From the NCBI GenBank assembly GCA_046048295.1, contig JBJOGJ010000041.1, positions 1 through 22,505 of the forward strand: a DNA stretch of 22,505 nucleotides, in the 5' to 3' direction. Origin of the DNA: CBDCWA01 sp046048295. GTDB lineage: Bacteria > Pseudomonadota > Alphaproteobacteria > Rhizobiales > Hyphomicrobiaceae. Position numbers and translations under genes: made by a program. Of this stretch, positions 1 through 7,057 are shown one piece after another; position 1 is the stretch's first letter, and every line of letters begins with the position of its first letter. The notes under the pieces were generated by a model. The model worked only from the letters and a program-made list of their open reading frames with translations, did no database searches and had not been told where the DNA came from.

Positions 1-111
1 CGTCCGTGTATAGAATGGAAAGATGTGCGCCGTTGTGCGTCCAGATGGCCGCCGGCTTGTGCCGCAATCGGGACCGGCGACGGCTGCGCAGAGATTGAGC
101 TTTCCGTGCCC

Positions 112-117
112 AAGGAG
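112..117 (+). promoter_or_regulatory. Shine-Dalgarno AAGGAG deciding the start of the SPFH gene
   Basis: AAGGAG ends 8 bases before the ATG at 126. An in-frame GTG at 117 overlaps this motif and would leave no room for ribosome binding, so ATG 126 is the better start. Confidence 0.7.
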
Positions 118-125
118 TGATTCCG

Positions 126-1064
126 ATGAATTCGAGAATTCCGACCATCCAGTCACATCAGCCGCAGATGCCGGCGTTCACGCCCGGCTGGGTTCTGCTG
201 GCCATCCTGGCCCTGCTCGCCTTCGGCGCACTTTATCTCGGCATCTACCGCATCGACGCCGGCCATGTCGGCATCGTCAAGCGCTTCGGAAACGTGATCG
301 ACGTGAACGATCCGGGCCTGCACCTCAAAGTCCCCTATGCCGATACGGTCGAGGAGATGGAGGTGCGTGAGCGCGCCTTCACGATGAAGCTCGACGCGGC
401 GTCCCAGGATCCTCTGGAGCTGCCGATCGAGGTTACCGTCAACTGGCTGGTCAAGCGCGACAAGGTGAAGGACCTCTACATCCAGTTCGGTTCGCTGGAC
501 CAGTTCGAGAAGCGCATCATCCAGCCGCGCCTGAGCGATGCCGTCAAGGGCATCACCAGCGCCTATAACGTCAACGATCTCCTCCGCAAGCGCACGGAAT
601 ACCGCGACCGCTCACAGGAGGCGTTCGGGGCACGGATGCCGGATGACATCCAGATCACAGGGTTCTCCATAGTCAATATCGGCTTTCCCCCCGAGTATAC
701 GAAGGCGATCCGCGACAAGCAGGTGGCACGCGAGCAGGCGGAGACCGAACGCTTCGTGCTCGAACGGCAGAAGCTGACGACGCAGCAGGTGACCCAAACG
801 GCAATCGCGCAGCGCGACGCCGACAAGGCCCGCGCAGACGGCCGGGCCTACGAGATCAAGGTCCAGGGCGAGGCGCAGGCGGATGCCATCCGCATCATGG
901 GCGAAGCGCTCGCTAAGAACCCGCTGGTGGTGGAGTACAAGAAGGTCGAGCGCTGGGGCGGCGCGTTCCCGACGACGTTCATGGGGGGCGACAGTGGCGC
1001 CAACACGCTGTGGACCTTGCCGGGTACAGGGCGTGCGGCGCCCCCGGCAGCCGGCCAGCGGTAA
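126..1064 (+). CDS. Prohibitin-like SPFH/Band 7 membrane protein
   Basis: This is a 312-residue protein. It has a short polar N-terminus, one hydrophobic segment at about residues 20-40 (beginning WVLLAILALLAFGALYLGIY), then an SPFH/Band 7 domain (about 42-210, including HVGIVKRFGNV and DPGLHLKVP). A charged, Ala/Gln/Glu-rich helical stretch that probably forms a coiled coil follows (ARADGRAYEIKVQGEAQADA). The Pro/Ala/Gly-rich tail is typical of bacterial prohibitin homologues. Family knowledge: these proteins form membrane-anchored oligomers that organise membrane microdomains or modulate FtsH-type proteases. No HflC/HflK partner lies next to it, so a generic prohibitin-like name is safer than hflK. 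Start chosen from the AAGGAG at 112-117. The 125 bases upstream show no convincing gene or promoter. Confidence 0.85.
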   Translation: MNSRIPTIQSHQPQMPAFTPGWVLLAILALLAFGALYLGIYRIDAGHVGIVKRFGNVIDVNDPGLHLKVPYADTVEEMEVRERAFTMKLDAASQDPLELPIEVTVNWLVKRDKVKDLYIQFGSLDQFEKRIIQPRLSDAVKGITSAYNVNDLLRKRTEYRDRSQEAFGARMPDDIQITGFSIVNIGFPPEYTKAIRDKQVAREQAETERFVLERQKLTTQQVTQTAIAQRDADKARADGRAYEIKVQGEAQADAIRIMGEALAKNPLVVEYKKVERWGGAFPTTFMGGDSGANTLWTLPGTGRAAPPAAGQR

Positions 1065-1091
1065 GGGCCAGAGGTTAACTGCCGTTGGCAA

Positions 1092-1127
1092 ATCCGGGTT
1101 AGGATGTTCCGATGTCCTAATCCGGAT
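1092..1127. repeat. 13-bp inverted repeat ahead of the orphan ORF
   Basis: Left arm ATCCGGGTTAGGA (1092-1104) and right arm TCCTAATCCGGAT (1115-1127) are complementary over 13 bp with a single G-T (G-U in RNA) wobble. The loop is 10 bases. The structure ends 8 bases before the ATG at 1136. No T-run follows, so it is not a standard intrinsic terminator. It could be an operator, an RNA hairpin limiting translation of the next ORF, or a 3'-end stabiliser for the SPFH transcript. Confidence 0.75.
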
Positions 1128-1135
1128 AACTGTTC

Positions 1136-1531
1136 ATGATCGACGCACATTTCGTCTTCCGCACGCGCGGCTTCATCGATTCCCCGGAAGTGCTGGCGGA
1201 CAACGTGAACGGGATATCCGGTCACGCGCTCGCTTCGTGGCTCGCGGGTGCGACTGCGAAGCATGGGTTTCTGGCAACCGAAGTCTGGCCAGAAGAACAC
1301 GGTTGGGCGGTCGAGCTGTCGAGGGATGGGCAGACATACCTGGCCACGTGCTCGATCGAGAGCGATGAGGCAGACTTGGCCGAGGCGCATGTTTGCCTGA
1401 CCAAGCATCGCTCCGTGTGGGAGCGGGTGCGGGGACGTAGCGCATTCGAAAAGAGCGAAGCCGTGGTCGGACATATCCAGGCAGCGCTCGAAAGTTCTGT
1501 CGATGTCGAAGGGCTATCGCTCGACATCTAA
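1136..1531 (+). CDS. Hypothetical protein, 131 aa, function unknown
   Basis: The reading frame is 131 residues, beginning MIDAHFVFRTRGF. I do not recognise the family. It appears soluble, with mixed alpha/beta character, many acidic residues, two Cys and no signal peptide or membrane segment. No good Shine-Dalgarno precedes the ATG; a strong inverted repeat (1092-1127) occupies the site instead. Its stop TAA (1529-1531) overlaps by two bases the stop of ruvX on the opposite strand, a neat convergent join that supports both frames being real. Codon usage is slightly less GC-biased than in the neighbours. It could also be a lineage-specific gene of little conserved function. Confidence 0.6.
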   Translation: MIDAHFVFRTRGFIDSPEVLADNVNGISGHALASWLAGATAKHGFLATEVWPEEHGWAVELSRDGQTYLATCSIESDEADLAEAHVCLTKHRSVWERVRGRSAFEKSEAVVGHIQAALESSVDVEGLSLDI

Positions 1532-2061
1532 TCCGCCAACATACGTAGCCGGTCGAGTGCGCCCTGGAGAATGATCGTCGCGGCAACCTTGTCGACGACC
1601 TCTGCCCGTCGCCGACGGCTGGTATCCGCCTCGATCAGCGTTCGCTGCGCCGCGGCCGTGGAAAGCCGTTCGTCCCAGAACAGGATAGGCAGTGGCGTCA
1701 ATCGGGACAGGTTGCGGGCGAAGGCCCGTGTCGCCTGCACCCTCGGACCAGCACTGCCGTCCATATTCACGGGCAGGCCGATTACCAGCCCCGTCACTTC
1801 GTGCTCTTCGGTAATCGCCCGGAGTTCCGTGGCATCGGCCTTGAACTTCGTCCGCCTGATGGTGACGAGTGACGACGCAACCATTCGGTTCATGTCGCTC
1901 AGTGCGAGCCCGATCGTCTTGGTGCCAAGATCGAGGCCGATGAGGCGCCCGCTGTCCGGCAGCAGGGCGATGAATTGTGCCGGATCGTCGGTGACGATCG
2001 CTGCCGGCGCATCCGGCTGGCCTTCTCGTGCGTTCTCAGACATGCGACCAATCCCGCTCAT
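1528..2061 (-). CDS. ruvX: RuvX/YqgF-type pre-16S rRNA nuclease (Holliday-junction-resolvase fold)
   Basis: This is a 177-residue RNase H-like protein. The family signature is present in order: GLDLGTKTIGLALSD (first catalytic Asp), VIGLPVNMDGSAGPR, FWDERLSTAAAQRTL (acidic Glu) and VDKVAATIILQGAL (C-terminal Asp). Known for the family: YqgF/RuvX processes the 5' end of 16S rRNA and was first annotated as a putative Holliday junction resolvase. The start is uncertain. The ATG at 2061 gives the longest form, and a second in-frame ATG at 2043 would remove six residues. Neither has a strong ribosome-binding site, and both leave an N-terminal extension of roughly 30-40 residues before the conserved core. 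It diverges from the UPF0173 hydrolase gene. Confidence 0.9.
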   Translation of the reverse strand: MSGIGRMSENAREGQPDAPAAIVTDDPAQFIALLPDSGRLIGLDLGTKTIGLALSDMNRMVASSLVTIRRTKFKADATELRAITEEHEVTGLVIGLPVNMDGSAGPRVQATRAFARNLSRLTPLPILFWDERLSTAAAQRTLIEADTSRRRRAEVVDKVAATIILQGALDRLRMLAD

Positions 2062-2085
2062 GCCCGGCAGATCGCGCCCAAGTAC

Positions 2086-2113
2086 TTGTTCGATCGACTG
2101 GAACGCCTATACT
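2086..2113 (+). promoter_or_regulatory. Candidate sigma-70 promoter for the UPF0173 hydrolase
   Basis: A TTGTTC -35-like hexamer (2086-2091) and a good TATACT -10 (2108-2113, 5 of 6 consensus bases) are spaced by 16 bp. They lie in the divergent gap between ruvX and the hydrolase and imply a leader of about 50-55 nt. Assigned by eye only. Confidence 0.4.
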
Positions 2114-2173
2114 TCGCGCGATCGGGTGATACACCCCGACGTCGAGAGACAAACGAGAGGCATTGGACACAAC

Positions 2174-2863
2174 ATGCAGATCACATGGTTCGGTCATTCT
2201 TGTTTCCGTATCGAGACGGGAGGGAGCGTTATCCTCATCGACCCGTTCCTTAAGTCCAGCCCGACGTTCCAGGGGGCGGGGATTTCGTTCGATGAGGCGG
2301 TGAAGGGCGTGACGCACGTCGCGCTGACGCATGGGCACGACGACCACATCGGCGATGCCGCGGAGATCTGTTCCGCGACCGGTGCGCCGTTGTTCGCGGT
2401 GTTCGAACTCGCGCAGCATATCGGCAGCCAGGGCGCGAGCAACCTGGAGCCGATGAATACGGGCGGTACCGTCAAGTCCCAGGATTTCGACCTGACTCTC
2501 ACCGATGCTCTCCATTCTTCCTCCTCGGGCGGTGTCTACCTTGGCAATCCCTGCGGTATCGTGATCCGTTCCAAGGAGGGCAAGTCGCTGTACCACATGG
2601 GCGACACCGACGTCTTCCCGGGAATGGCGTTGATCAACGATCTCTACAAGCCGGACATCGGCATCGTGCCGATCGGCGACCGGTTCACGATGGGGGCGCG
2701 GACCGCCGCCTACGCCTGCAAGAAATTCTTCAAGTTCCGCACGATCATTCCCTGCCACTACGGCACCTTCCCGATCATCGACCAGACGCCGGATGGTTTC
2801 CTGGCGGAGATGGAAGGGCATGGGGTCATCGTGCCAAAGATCGGTGCCTCCGTGGCTGCGTGA
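2174..2863 (+). CDS. UPF0173 metal-dependent hydrolase (metallo-beta-lactamase superfamily)
   Basis: The protein has 229 residues, the usual UPF0173 length. It begins MQITWFGHSCFRIE, the conserved first strand of this family. The metal-binding signature HGHDDH sits at residues 53-58 (HxHxDH), followed by MGDTDVFPGM and the C-terminal IPCHYGTFP, which supply further ligands. Family knowledge: members are predicted zinc/metal hydrolases related to UlaG; the physiological substrate is generally unknown. The open frame extends far upstream across the antisense of ruvX, but the family N-terminus clearly begins at ATG 2174. A GAGAGG motif lies 13 bases upstream, a long spacing for a ribosome-binding site. 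The partner with ruvX across a divergent promoter region suggests housekeeping expression. Confidence 0.88.
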   Translation: MQITWFGHSCFRIETGGSVILIDPFLKSSPTFQGAGISFDEAVKGVTHVALTHGHDDHIGDAAEICSATGAPLFAVFELAQHIGSQGASNLEPMNTGGTVKSQDFDLTLTDALHSSSSGGVYLGNPCGIVIRSKEGKSLYHMGDTDVFPGMALINDLYKPDIGIVPIGDRFTMGARTAAYACKKFFKFRTIIPCHYGTFPIIDQTPDGFLAEMEGHGVIVPKIGASVAA

Positions 2864-2891
2864 CGAGCTACACCTCGGGGCCGGCAGCTGC

Positions 2892-2920
2892 TTGCAATTT
2901 GAGCATTCCTACGGGATAGT
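2892..2920 (+). promoter_or_regulatory. Candidate promoter for the aminopropyltransferase-like block
   Basis: TTGCAA (2892-2897) and GATAGT (2915-2920) are 17 bp apart, each matching 4 of 6 consensus bases, and lie 33 bases before the ATG at 2954. They fall in the 90-bp gap after the UPF0173 hydrolase and would drive the first two genes of the block. By-eye assignment. Confidence 0.35.
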
Positions 2921-2953
2921 CCTTATCTGCGCGGTTGGCGTGTTGGAGGCCCG

Positions 2954-5266
2954 ATGACGAGTGACGAGACGCCAGCCGGCGGAGCCGACCGTTTGGTGGG
3001 GAAGCCGTTGGCGACGAGTTCGGGAAACGAGCTTTGGATCTTCGTTGGCGCGACCTTCCTGTCGGCGCTGCTGCTGTTCATGATACAGCCACTGTTCGCG
3101 AAGATGGTGCTGCCGCTGCTCGGCGGTTCGCCATCGGTTTGGGCTGTGGCCCTCTGCTTCTTCCAGGCCGCGCTGCTCGGCGGCTATCTCTATGCGCATG
3201 TCTTGACGACGCGACTGGATTTGAAGACTGCAGGGGTGGTCCACCTGGGCTTCATCGCGCTCGCCTTCGTCGCGTTGCCGATCTCCATCCCGAGCGGCTG
3301 GCAGGAGCCATCCGTCACCAATCCCTATCTCTGGCAGCTTGGGCTTTTTGCAGTTGCCATCGGGCTGCCGTTCGTGGCGATCGCGGCCAATGCGCCGCTG
3401 CTGCAGGCGTGGTTCGCCCGGACCGGGCATGCGCAGGCTTCCGACCCCTATTTCATGTACGCGGCCAGCAATCTCGGCAGCCTGCTGGCACTGCTCGGCT
3501 ATCCGTTCGTGCTGGAGCCTGTGTTCGGCGTGCGGCTGCTGTCGCTGATGTGGTCCGGCGGGTTTGTGCTGCTGTGGCTCGCGATAGCGCTTTCCTACTG
3601 GCAGGTGCGGGAAGCGGGAGCGGCGCGGGCGGTCGGGGCAGGGCATTCGGGCGGGCAAGCTGCCGGCGTGCCGACAGCGGCTCCGACCTGGCTTGCGCGC
3701 GCCGGTTGGGTCGGCCTTGCGTTCGTTCCGTCGGCGCTGCTCACGGCGGTGACCACGCACATTGCGACGGACGTTGCTTCGGCGCCTCTGCTCTGGGTGC
3801 TGCCACTGGCGCTCTATCTGCTCACCTACGTCCTGGTATTCCGAGCGAAAGCACTGGTGCCGCGGGAGGTGATGCTCTGGCTGCATCTCGTGGCGCTGGT
3901 TGTGGCGTTGTTCGAACTCGCGCAAACGAAGGACGAGAACTGGATGGTGACGGCGATTGCCGGTATCGTTGCGTTCTTTACGTCCGCGATGGTGGCGCAC
4001 CGCACGCTCTATGAAAGCCGGCCAGCCGCGCAGCACCTGACCGAGTTCTACCTGTGGATGGCGGGCGGCGGTGTGCTTGGGGGCATCTTCGCAGGACTGA
4101 TCGCGCCGCAGATCTTTTCCGAGGTCTTCGAATACCCGCTGCTCTTGGCGTTGACCATGGCATGCCGTCCTGGCGCGGTGACGTCGCTGTTCAACGTCAA
4201 GGACGAGTGGCTGAAGGCGTGGCTGGTGGCGGCTGCCGGGCTGCTGGTTTACCTGCTGCTGCCGGGCTTCGCCAAAAGCCATGGGTTCTTCTTCTGGGGC
4301 TGGGGCTCGACCGCGGCACTCGCAGCACTGTTCGGCGTGGCGGCGCTGGCACTCTATCGCTGGCCGGCGCGGCAGCTCGCCTCGGTGGCGCTCATCGCGC
4401 TGACGGTCGTGACGCTGCCTTCGCTGGTCAAGCGTGGCGACGCGCAGCGCAGCTTCTTCGGTGTCTACCGGGTAATGACGACCGACGACGAGAAATACAA
4501 GATCCTGCTGCATGGGACGACGCTGCATGGTGCGCAGAGGATCAGGGACAACAGCGGTGCGCTCGTGCTCGATCTAAAGCCCGCCACCTATTACCACCCC
4601 GACGGCCCGATGGGCAGCATCGTGCGGCTGGCAACGAAGCGTGCAAGCGATGCGGGGCGGGTCGGCCGGTTCGGCGTGGTCGGATTGGGTACCGGCTCGC
4701 TCGGTTGCATGGCGCGGCCTGGTCAGCGCTGGCGCTACTTCGAGATCGATCCGCTGGTCGTCAAGATCGCATCGCGAGAGGAGGACTTCAGCTACCTGAA
4801 GCATTGTCCGCCATCTGAGGGAATCAAGATCGGAGATGCAAGGCTTACCCTTGCCAAGGAGGAGGACGGCCTCTACGATCTTCTCGTCATCGACGCGTTC
4901 TCTTCCGATGCAGTGCCCGTGCACCTGATGACAAAGGAGGCACTCGAGCTCTACGCCAGGAAGCTCAGGCCGGACGGCATGGTCATGCTGCACATTTCCA
5001 ATCGCTATCTGGATCTGGAGGCTGTCGTTGCCTCGACGGGCAAGCTGGTGCCGGAGCTCTCGGGGCTCATAGTGTCGGAGGAATCGCTGATCGACAGCTA
5101 TGATTCGCTCTCGACGACCGTCGCCGTGTTTACCAGGGACAAGGACCTTGCCACGCACATTTCCGGAATGCGACATGCCTATGGAATGGGCGAGAGCCCG
5201 CTGTCGGGTTGGACCGACGACTATTCCGATATCCTGCGCCCGATGCTTGCAACGGTGCTGAAATAG
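2954..5266 (+). CDS. Fused membrane protein with C-terminal spermidine-synthase-like domain (paralogue 1)
   Basis: This is a 770-residue protein. Residues about 25-500 contain roughly a dozen or more hydrophobic segments (first one WIFVGATFLSALLLFMIQP) with conserved loops such as LGGSPSVWAV and NAPLLQAWFARTGH. The C-terminal ~260 residues form a class I SAM-type fold related to spermidine synthase: GLGTGS at about 577-582, the acidic strand-2 end FEIDP (E597, D599), GDARLTL, then DAFSSDAVPVHL with D647 and D652 near the usual aminopropyltransferase catalytic position. HGTTLHGAQR and PATYYHPDGPMG resemble the substrate entry region. Known family: MFS-fused spermidine synthases of unproven substrate. 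GGAGG lies four bases before ATG 2954. The next gene starts 34 bp after its stop. True polyamine synthesis is not established; a transport or lipid/peptide aminopropyl role is also possible. Confidence 0.82.
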   Translation: MTSDETPAGGADRLVGKPLATSSGNELWIFVGATFLSALLLFMIQPLFAKMVLPLLGGSPSVWAVALCFFQAALLGGYLYAHVLTTRLDLKTAGVVHLGFIALAFVALPISIPSGWQEPSVTNPYLWQLGLFAVAIGLPFVAIAANAPLLQAWFARTGHAQASDPYFMYAASNLGSLLALLGYPFVLEPVFGVRLLSLMWSGGFVLLWLAIALSYWQVREAGAARAVGAGHSGGQAAGVPTAAPTWLARAGWVGLAFVPSALLTAVTTHIATDVASAPLLWVLPLALYLLTYVLVFRAKALVPREVMLWLHLVALVVALFELAQTKDENWMVTAIAGIVAFFTSAMVAHRTLYESRPAAQHLTEFYLWMAGGGVLGGIFAGLIAPQIFSEVFEYPLLLALTMACRPGAVTSLFNVKDEWLKAWLVAAAGLLVYLLLPGFAKSHGFFFWGWGSTAALAALFGVAALALYRWPARQLASVALIALTVVTLPSLVKRGDAQRSFFGVYRVMTTDDEKYKILLHGTTLHGAQRIRDNSGALVLDLKPATYYHPDGPMGSIVRLATKRASDAGRVGRFGVVGLGTGSLGCMARPGQRWRYFEIDPLVVKIASREEDFSYLKHCPPSEGIKIGDARLTLAKEEDGLYDLLVIDAFSSDAVPVHLMTKEALELYARKLRPDGMVMLHISNRYLDLEAVVASTGKLVPELSGLIVSEESLIDSYDSLSTTVAVFTRDKDLATHISGMRHAYGMGESPLSGWTDDYSDILRPMLATVLK

Positions 5267-5300
5267 AACCGATCGACTACAAGCGAGTTACAGTAGAACC

Positions 5301-6950
5301 ATGACACCCACCGACCGCCCGGTACATCCCAGCTTGCCCATCGAGAAGGGGGAGGCCGCAAAAGAGAAGGACCAGGATCGCGGGCGCGCGCTCAGGCAGC
5401 CAAAGCTCAGAATCCGGCTTGCGACGCTGGCCGACGTCGACGCGCTCTCGGAGCTCAGCCGGCGCGTCTACGGAAACGTGGCCTACCACCGCGTCAGTGA
5501 GATCCGTGGGCAGATCAACAACTTCCCCGATGGCCAGTTCGTTGCCGAGTACGAGGGACGCATCGTCGGCCATTGTGCGACGTTCATCGTTTCCGAACGG
5601 CTGGCCAAGAGCCCTCACACCTGGGCCGAGATCACCGGCCACGGGTTTGCCTCGCGCCACAATCCCAACGGCGACTGGCTCTACGGCATGGAGGTGTCGG
5701 TCGATCCGCAGTACCGGCGCCTGCGCATTGGCCAGCGCCTTTACGACGAGCGACGGCGCCTGTGCGAAAATCTGGAGCTGCAGGGAATCGTGTTCGGCGG
5801 TCGCATGCCGGGGCTGTCGCGACGCATCAAGCAGGTGGGCAGCGCCGAAGCCTACCTCGAGGAGGCGCAGGCCAGGAACGTCCGCGATCCGGTGATCGCA
5901 TTTCATCTCGCCAACGGGTTCGTACCGATCGGGGTGCTTGCAAACTACCTTCCTTCCGACAAGCAGTCGCTCGGCTATGCGACACACATGATCTGGAAGA
6001 ATCCGCTTGCTCCCGAGAAGCCATCCAGTGAGGTGGCGGGTACGCGGTTGCCGATGGTCGACACGGTCAGGGTGGCGACGGTCCAGTATCAGGTGCGTGG
6101 CATCAAGAGCCGCGAGGAGTTTCTGCACCAGGTCGAGTACTTCGTCGACGTCGCTGCCGACTATCGGGCTGATTTCGTCACCTTCCCGGAACTCTTCACG
6201 CTACAGCTCCTGTCGCTGCAGCAGAAGAAGTTCGAGCACAAGCAGGCGATCGAGGAGGTGACGACCTATACCCAGTGGTTCATCGACCAGATGAGTTCGT
6301 TGGCGGTCAGCTACAACATCAACATCATCGGCGGTTCGCATCCGACAATGCTCGCCTCCGGCGAAGTGCGCAACGTGTCCTACGTCTTCCTGCGTGACGG
6401 TTCGGTGCACTCGCAGGACAAGATCCACCCGACGCCGAGCGAGGCCTACTGGTGGGACATCAAGGGCGGGGAGAGCGTCGATGTCATTAACACCGACTGC
6501 GGCCCGATCGGCGTGCTCATCTGCTATGATTCCGAATTCCCGGAGCTTGCGCGTCATCTCATCGACCAGGGCGCGATGATCCTGTTCGTGCCGTTCTGCA
6601 CCGATGAGCGCCGCGGATTCCTGCGCGTCAGGTACTGCTGCCATGCGCGGGCAATAGAAAACCAATGCTACGTCGTGATGTCGGGCGTCGTGGGCAACCT
6701 GCCGCATGTCGACAACATGGACATACACTATGCCGAGAGCGCCATCCTGACGCCTTGCGATTTCGCCTTTGCACGCGACGGCGTGGCGGCTGACACCGGC
6801 GCCAATACCGAGACGATAGCGTTCGCGGATCTTCGCCTTACGGACCTGAGGATCGCGCGGTCGACGGGAAGCGTGAGGAACCTGGCAGACCGCCGCTTCG
6901 ACCTCTACCGCACGGATTGGCGGCGGCGTACGAGCGGGAGCGACACCTGA
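5301..6950 (+). CDS. GNAT N-acetyltransferase / carbon-nitrogen hydrolase fusion (YhcX-like)
   Basis: This is a 549-residue two-domain protein. Residues about 37-200 are a GNAT domain; the acetyl-CoA motif A is around VSVDPQYRRLRIGQRL (133-147). Residues about 256-535 are a nitrilase-superfamily domain starting VRVATVQYQ. It has an intact Glu-Lys-Cys triad: E297 in FPELF, K374 in DKIHPTPSE (with E381 as the likely second Glu) and C408 in ICYDSEFPE. The same domain order occurs in Bacillus YhcX and annotated bifunctional GNAT/carbon-nitrogen hydrolases, whose substrates are unknown. A 34-bp gap links it to the upstream spermidine-synthase-like gene, and a paralogue of that gene follows. Inference: it acylates and/or hydrolyses an amine or amide produced by these neighbours. 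The Shine-Dalgarno is poor (only weak purines before ATG 5301). Confidence 0.88.
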   Translation: MTPTDRPVHPSLPIEKGEAAKEKDQDRGRALRQPKLRIRLATLADVDALSELSRRVYGNVAYHRVSEIRGQINNFPDGQFVAEYEGRIVGHCATFIVSERLAKSPHTWAEITGHGFASRHNPNGDWLYGMEVSVDPQYRRLRIGQRLYDERRRLCENLELQGIVFGGRMPGLSRRIKQVGSAEAYLEEAQARNVRDPVIAFHLANGFVPIGVLANYLPSDKQSLGYATHMIWKNPLAPEKPSSEVAGTRLPMVDTVRVATVQYQVRGIKSREEFLHQVEYFVDVAADYRADFVTFPELFTLQLLSLQQKKFEHKQAIEEVTTYTQWFIDQMSSLAVSYNINIIGGSHPTMLASGEVRNVSYVFLRDGSVHSQDKIHPTPSEAYWWDIKGGESVDVINTDCGPIGVLICYDSEFPELARHLIDQGAMILFVPFCTDERRGFLRVRYCCHARAIENQCYVVMSGVVGNLPHVDNMDIHYAESAILTPCDFAFARDGVAADTGANTETIAFADLRLTDLRIARSTGSVRNLADRRFDLYRTDWRRRTSGSDT

Positions 6951-7057
6951 GGACGGCAGGCCGGCCTGGCAAAGCTTAACCCTTTGTCAATTCAGCCATT
7001 CTCAATTTTTCAAGGTTACCTTCCCCGGCAAGTATTGCGCCAACCGGGGAAGAGTAC
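6951..7057 (+). other. 107-bp gap with AT-rich tract and possible weak promoter
   Basis: The gap separates the GNAT-hydrolase fusion from the second membrane/aminopropyltransferase-like gene. TTGTCA at 6984-6989 is a fair -35 element and an AT-rich stretch (CAATTTTTC) follows, but no good -10 is visible. The second gene may therefore be read through or have its own weak promoter. Confidence 0.3.
7020..7052 (+). promoter_or_regulatory. Hairpin covering the ribosome-binding site of paralogue 2
   Basis: CTTCCCCGG (7020-7028) and CCGGGGAAG (7044-7052) are perfect 9-bp reverse complements around a 15-base loop. The right arm contains GGGGAAG, the only Shine-Dalgarno-like sequence before the ATG at 7058, so a folded RNA would hide the ribosome-binding site. 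No T-run follows, which argues against a terminator. Confidence 0.5.

Noticed and set aside
1571..2173. N-terminal extension of the UPF0173 hydrolase frame
   Set aside because: It runs antisense through ruvX, and the conserved family N-terminus begins at ATG 2174.
2909..4528. 539-residue open frame on the minus strand
   Set aside because: Antisense to the first spermidine-synthase-like gene, with His/Gln/Arg-rich composition typical of a GC-rich shadow frame and no domain signature.
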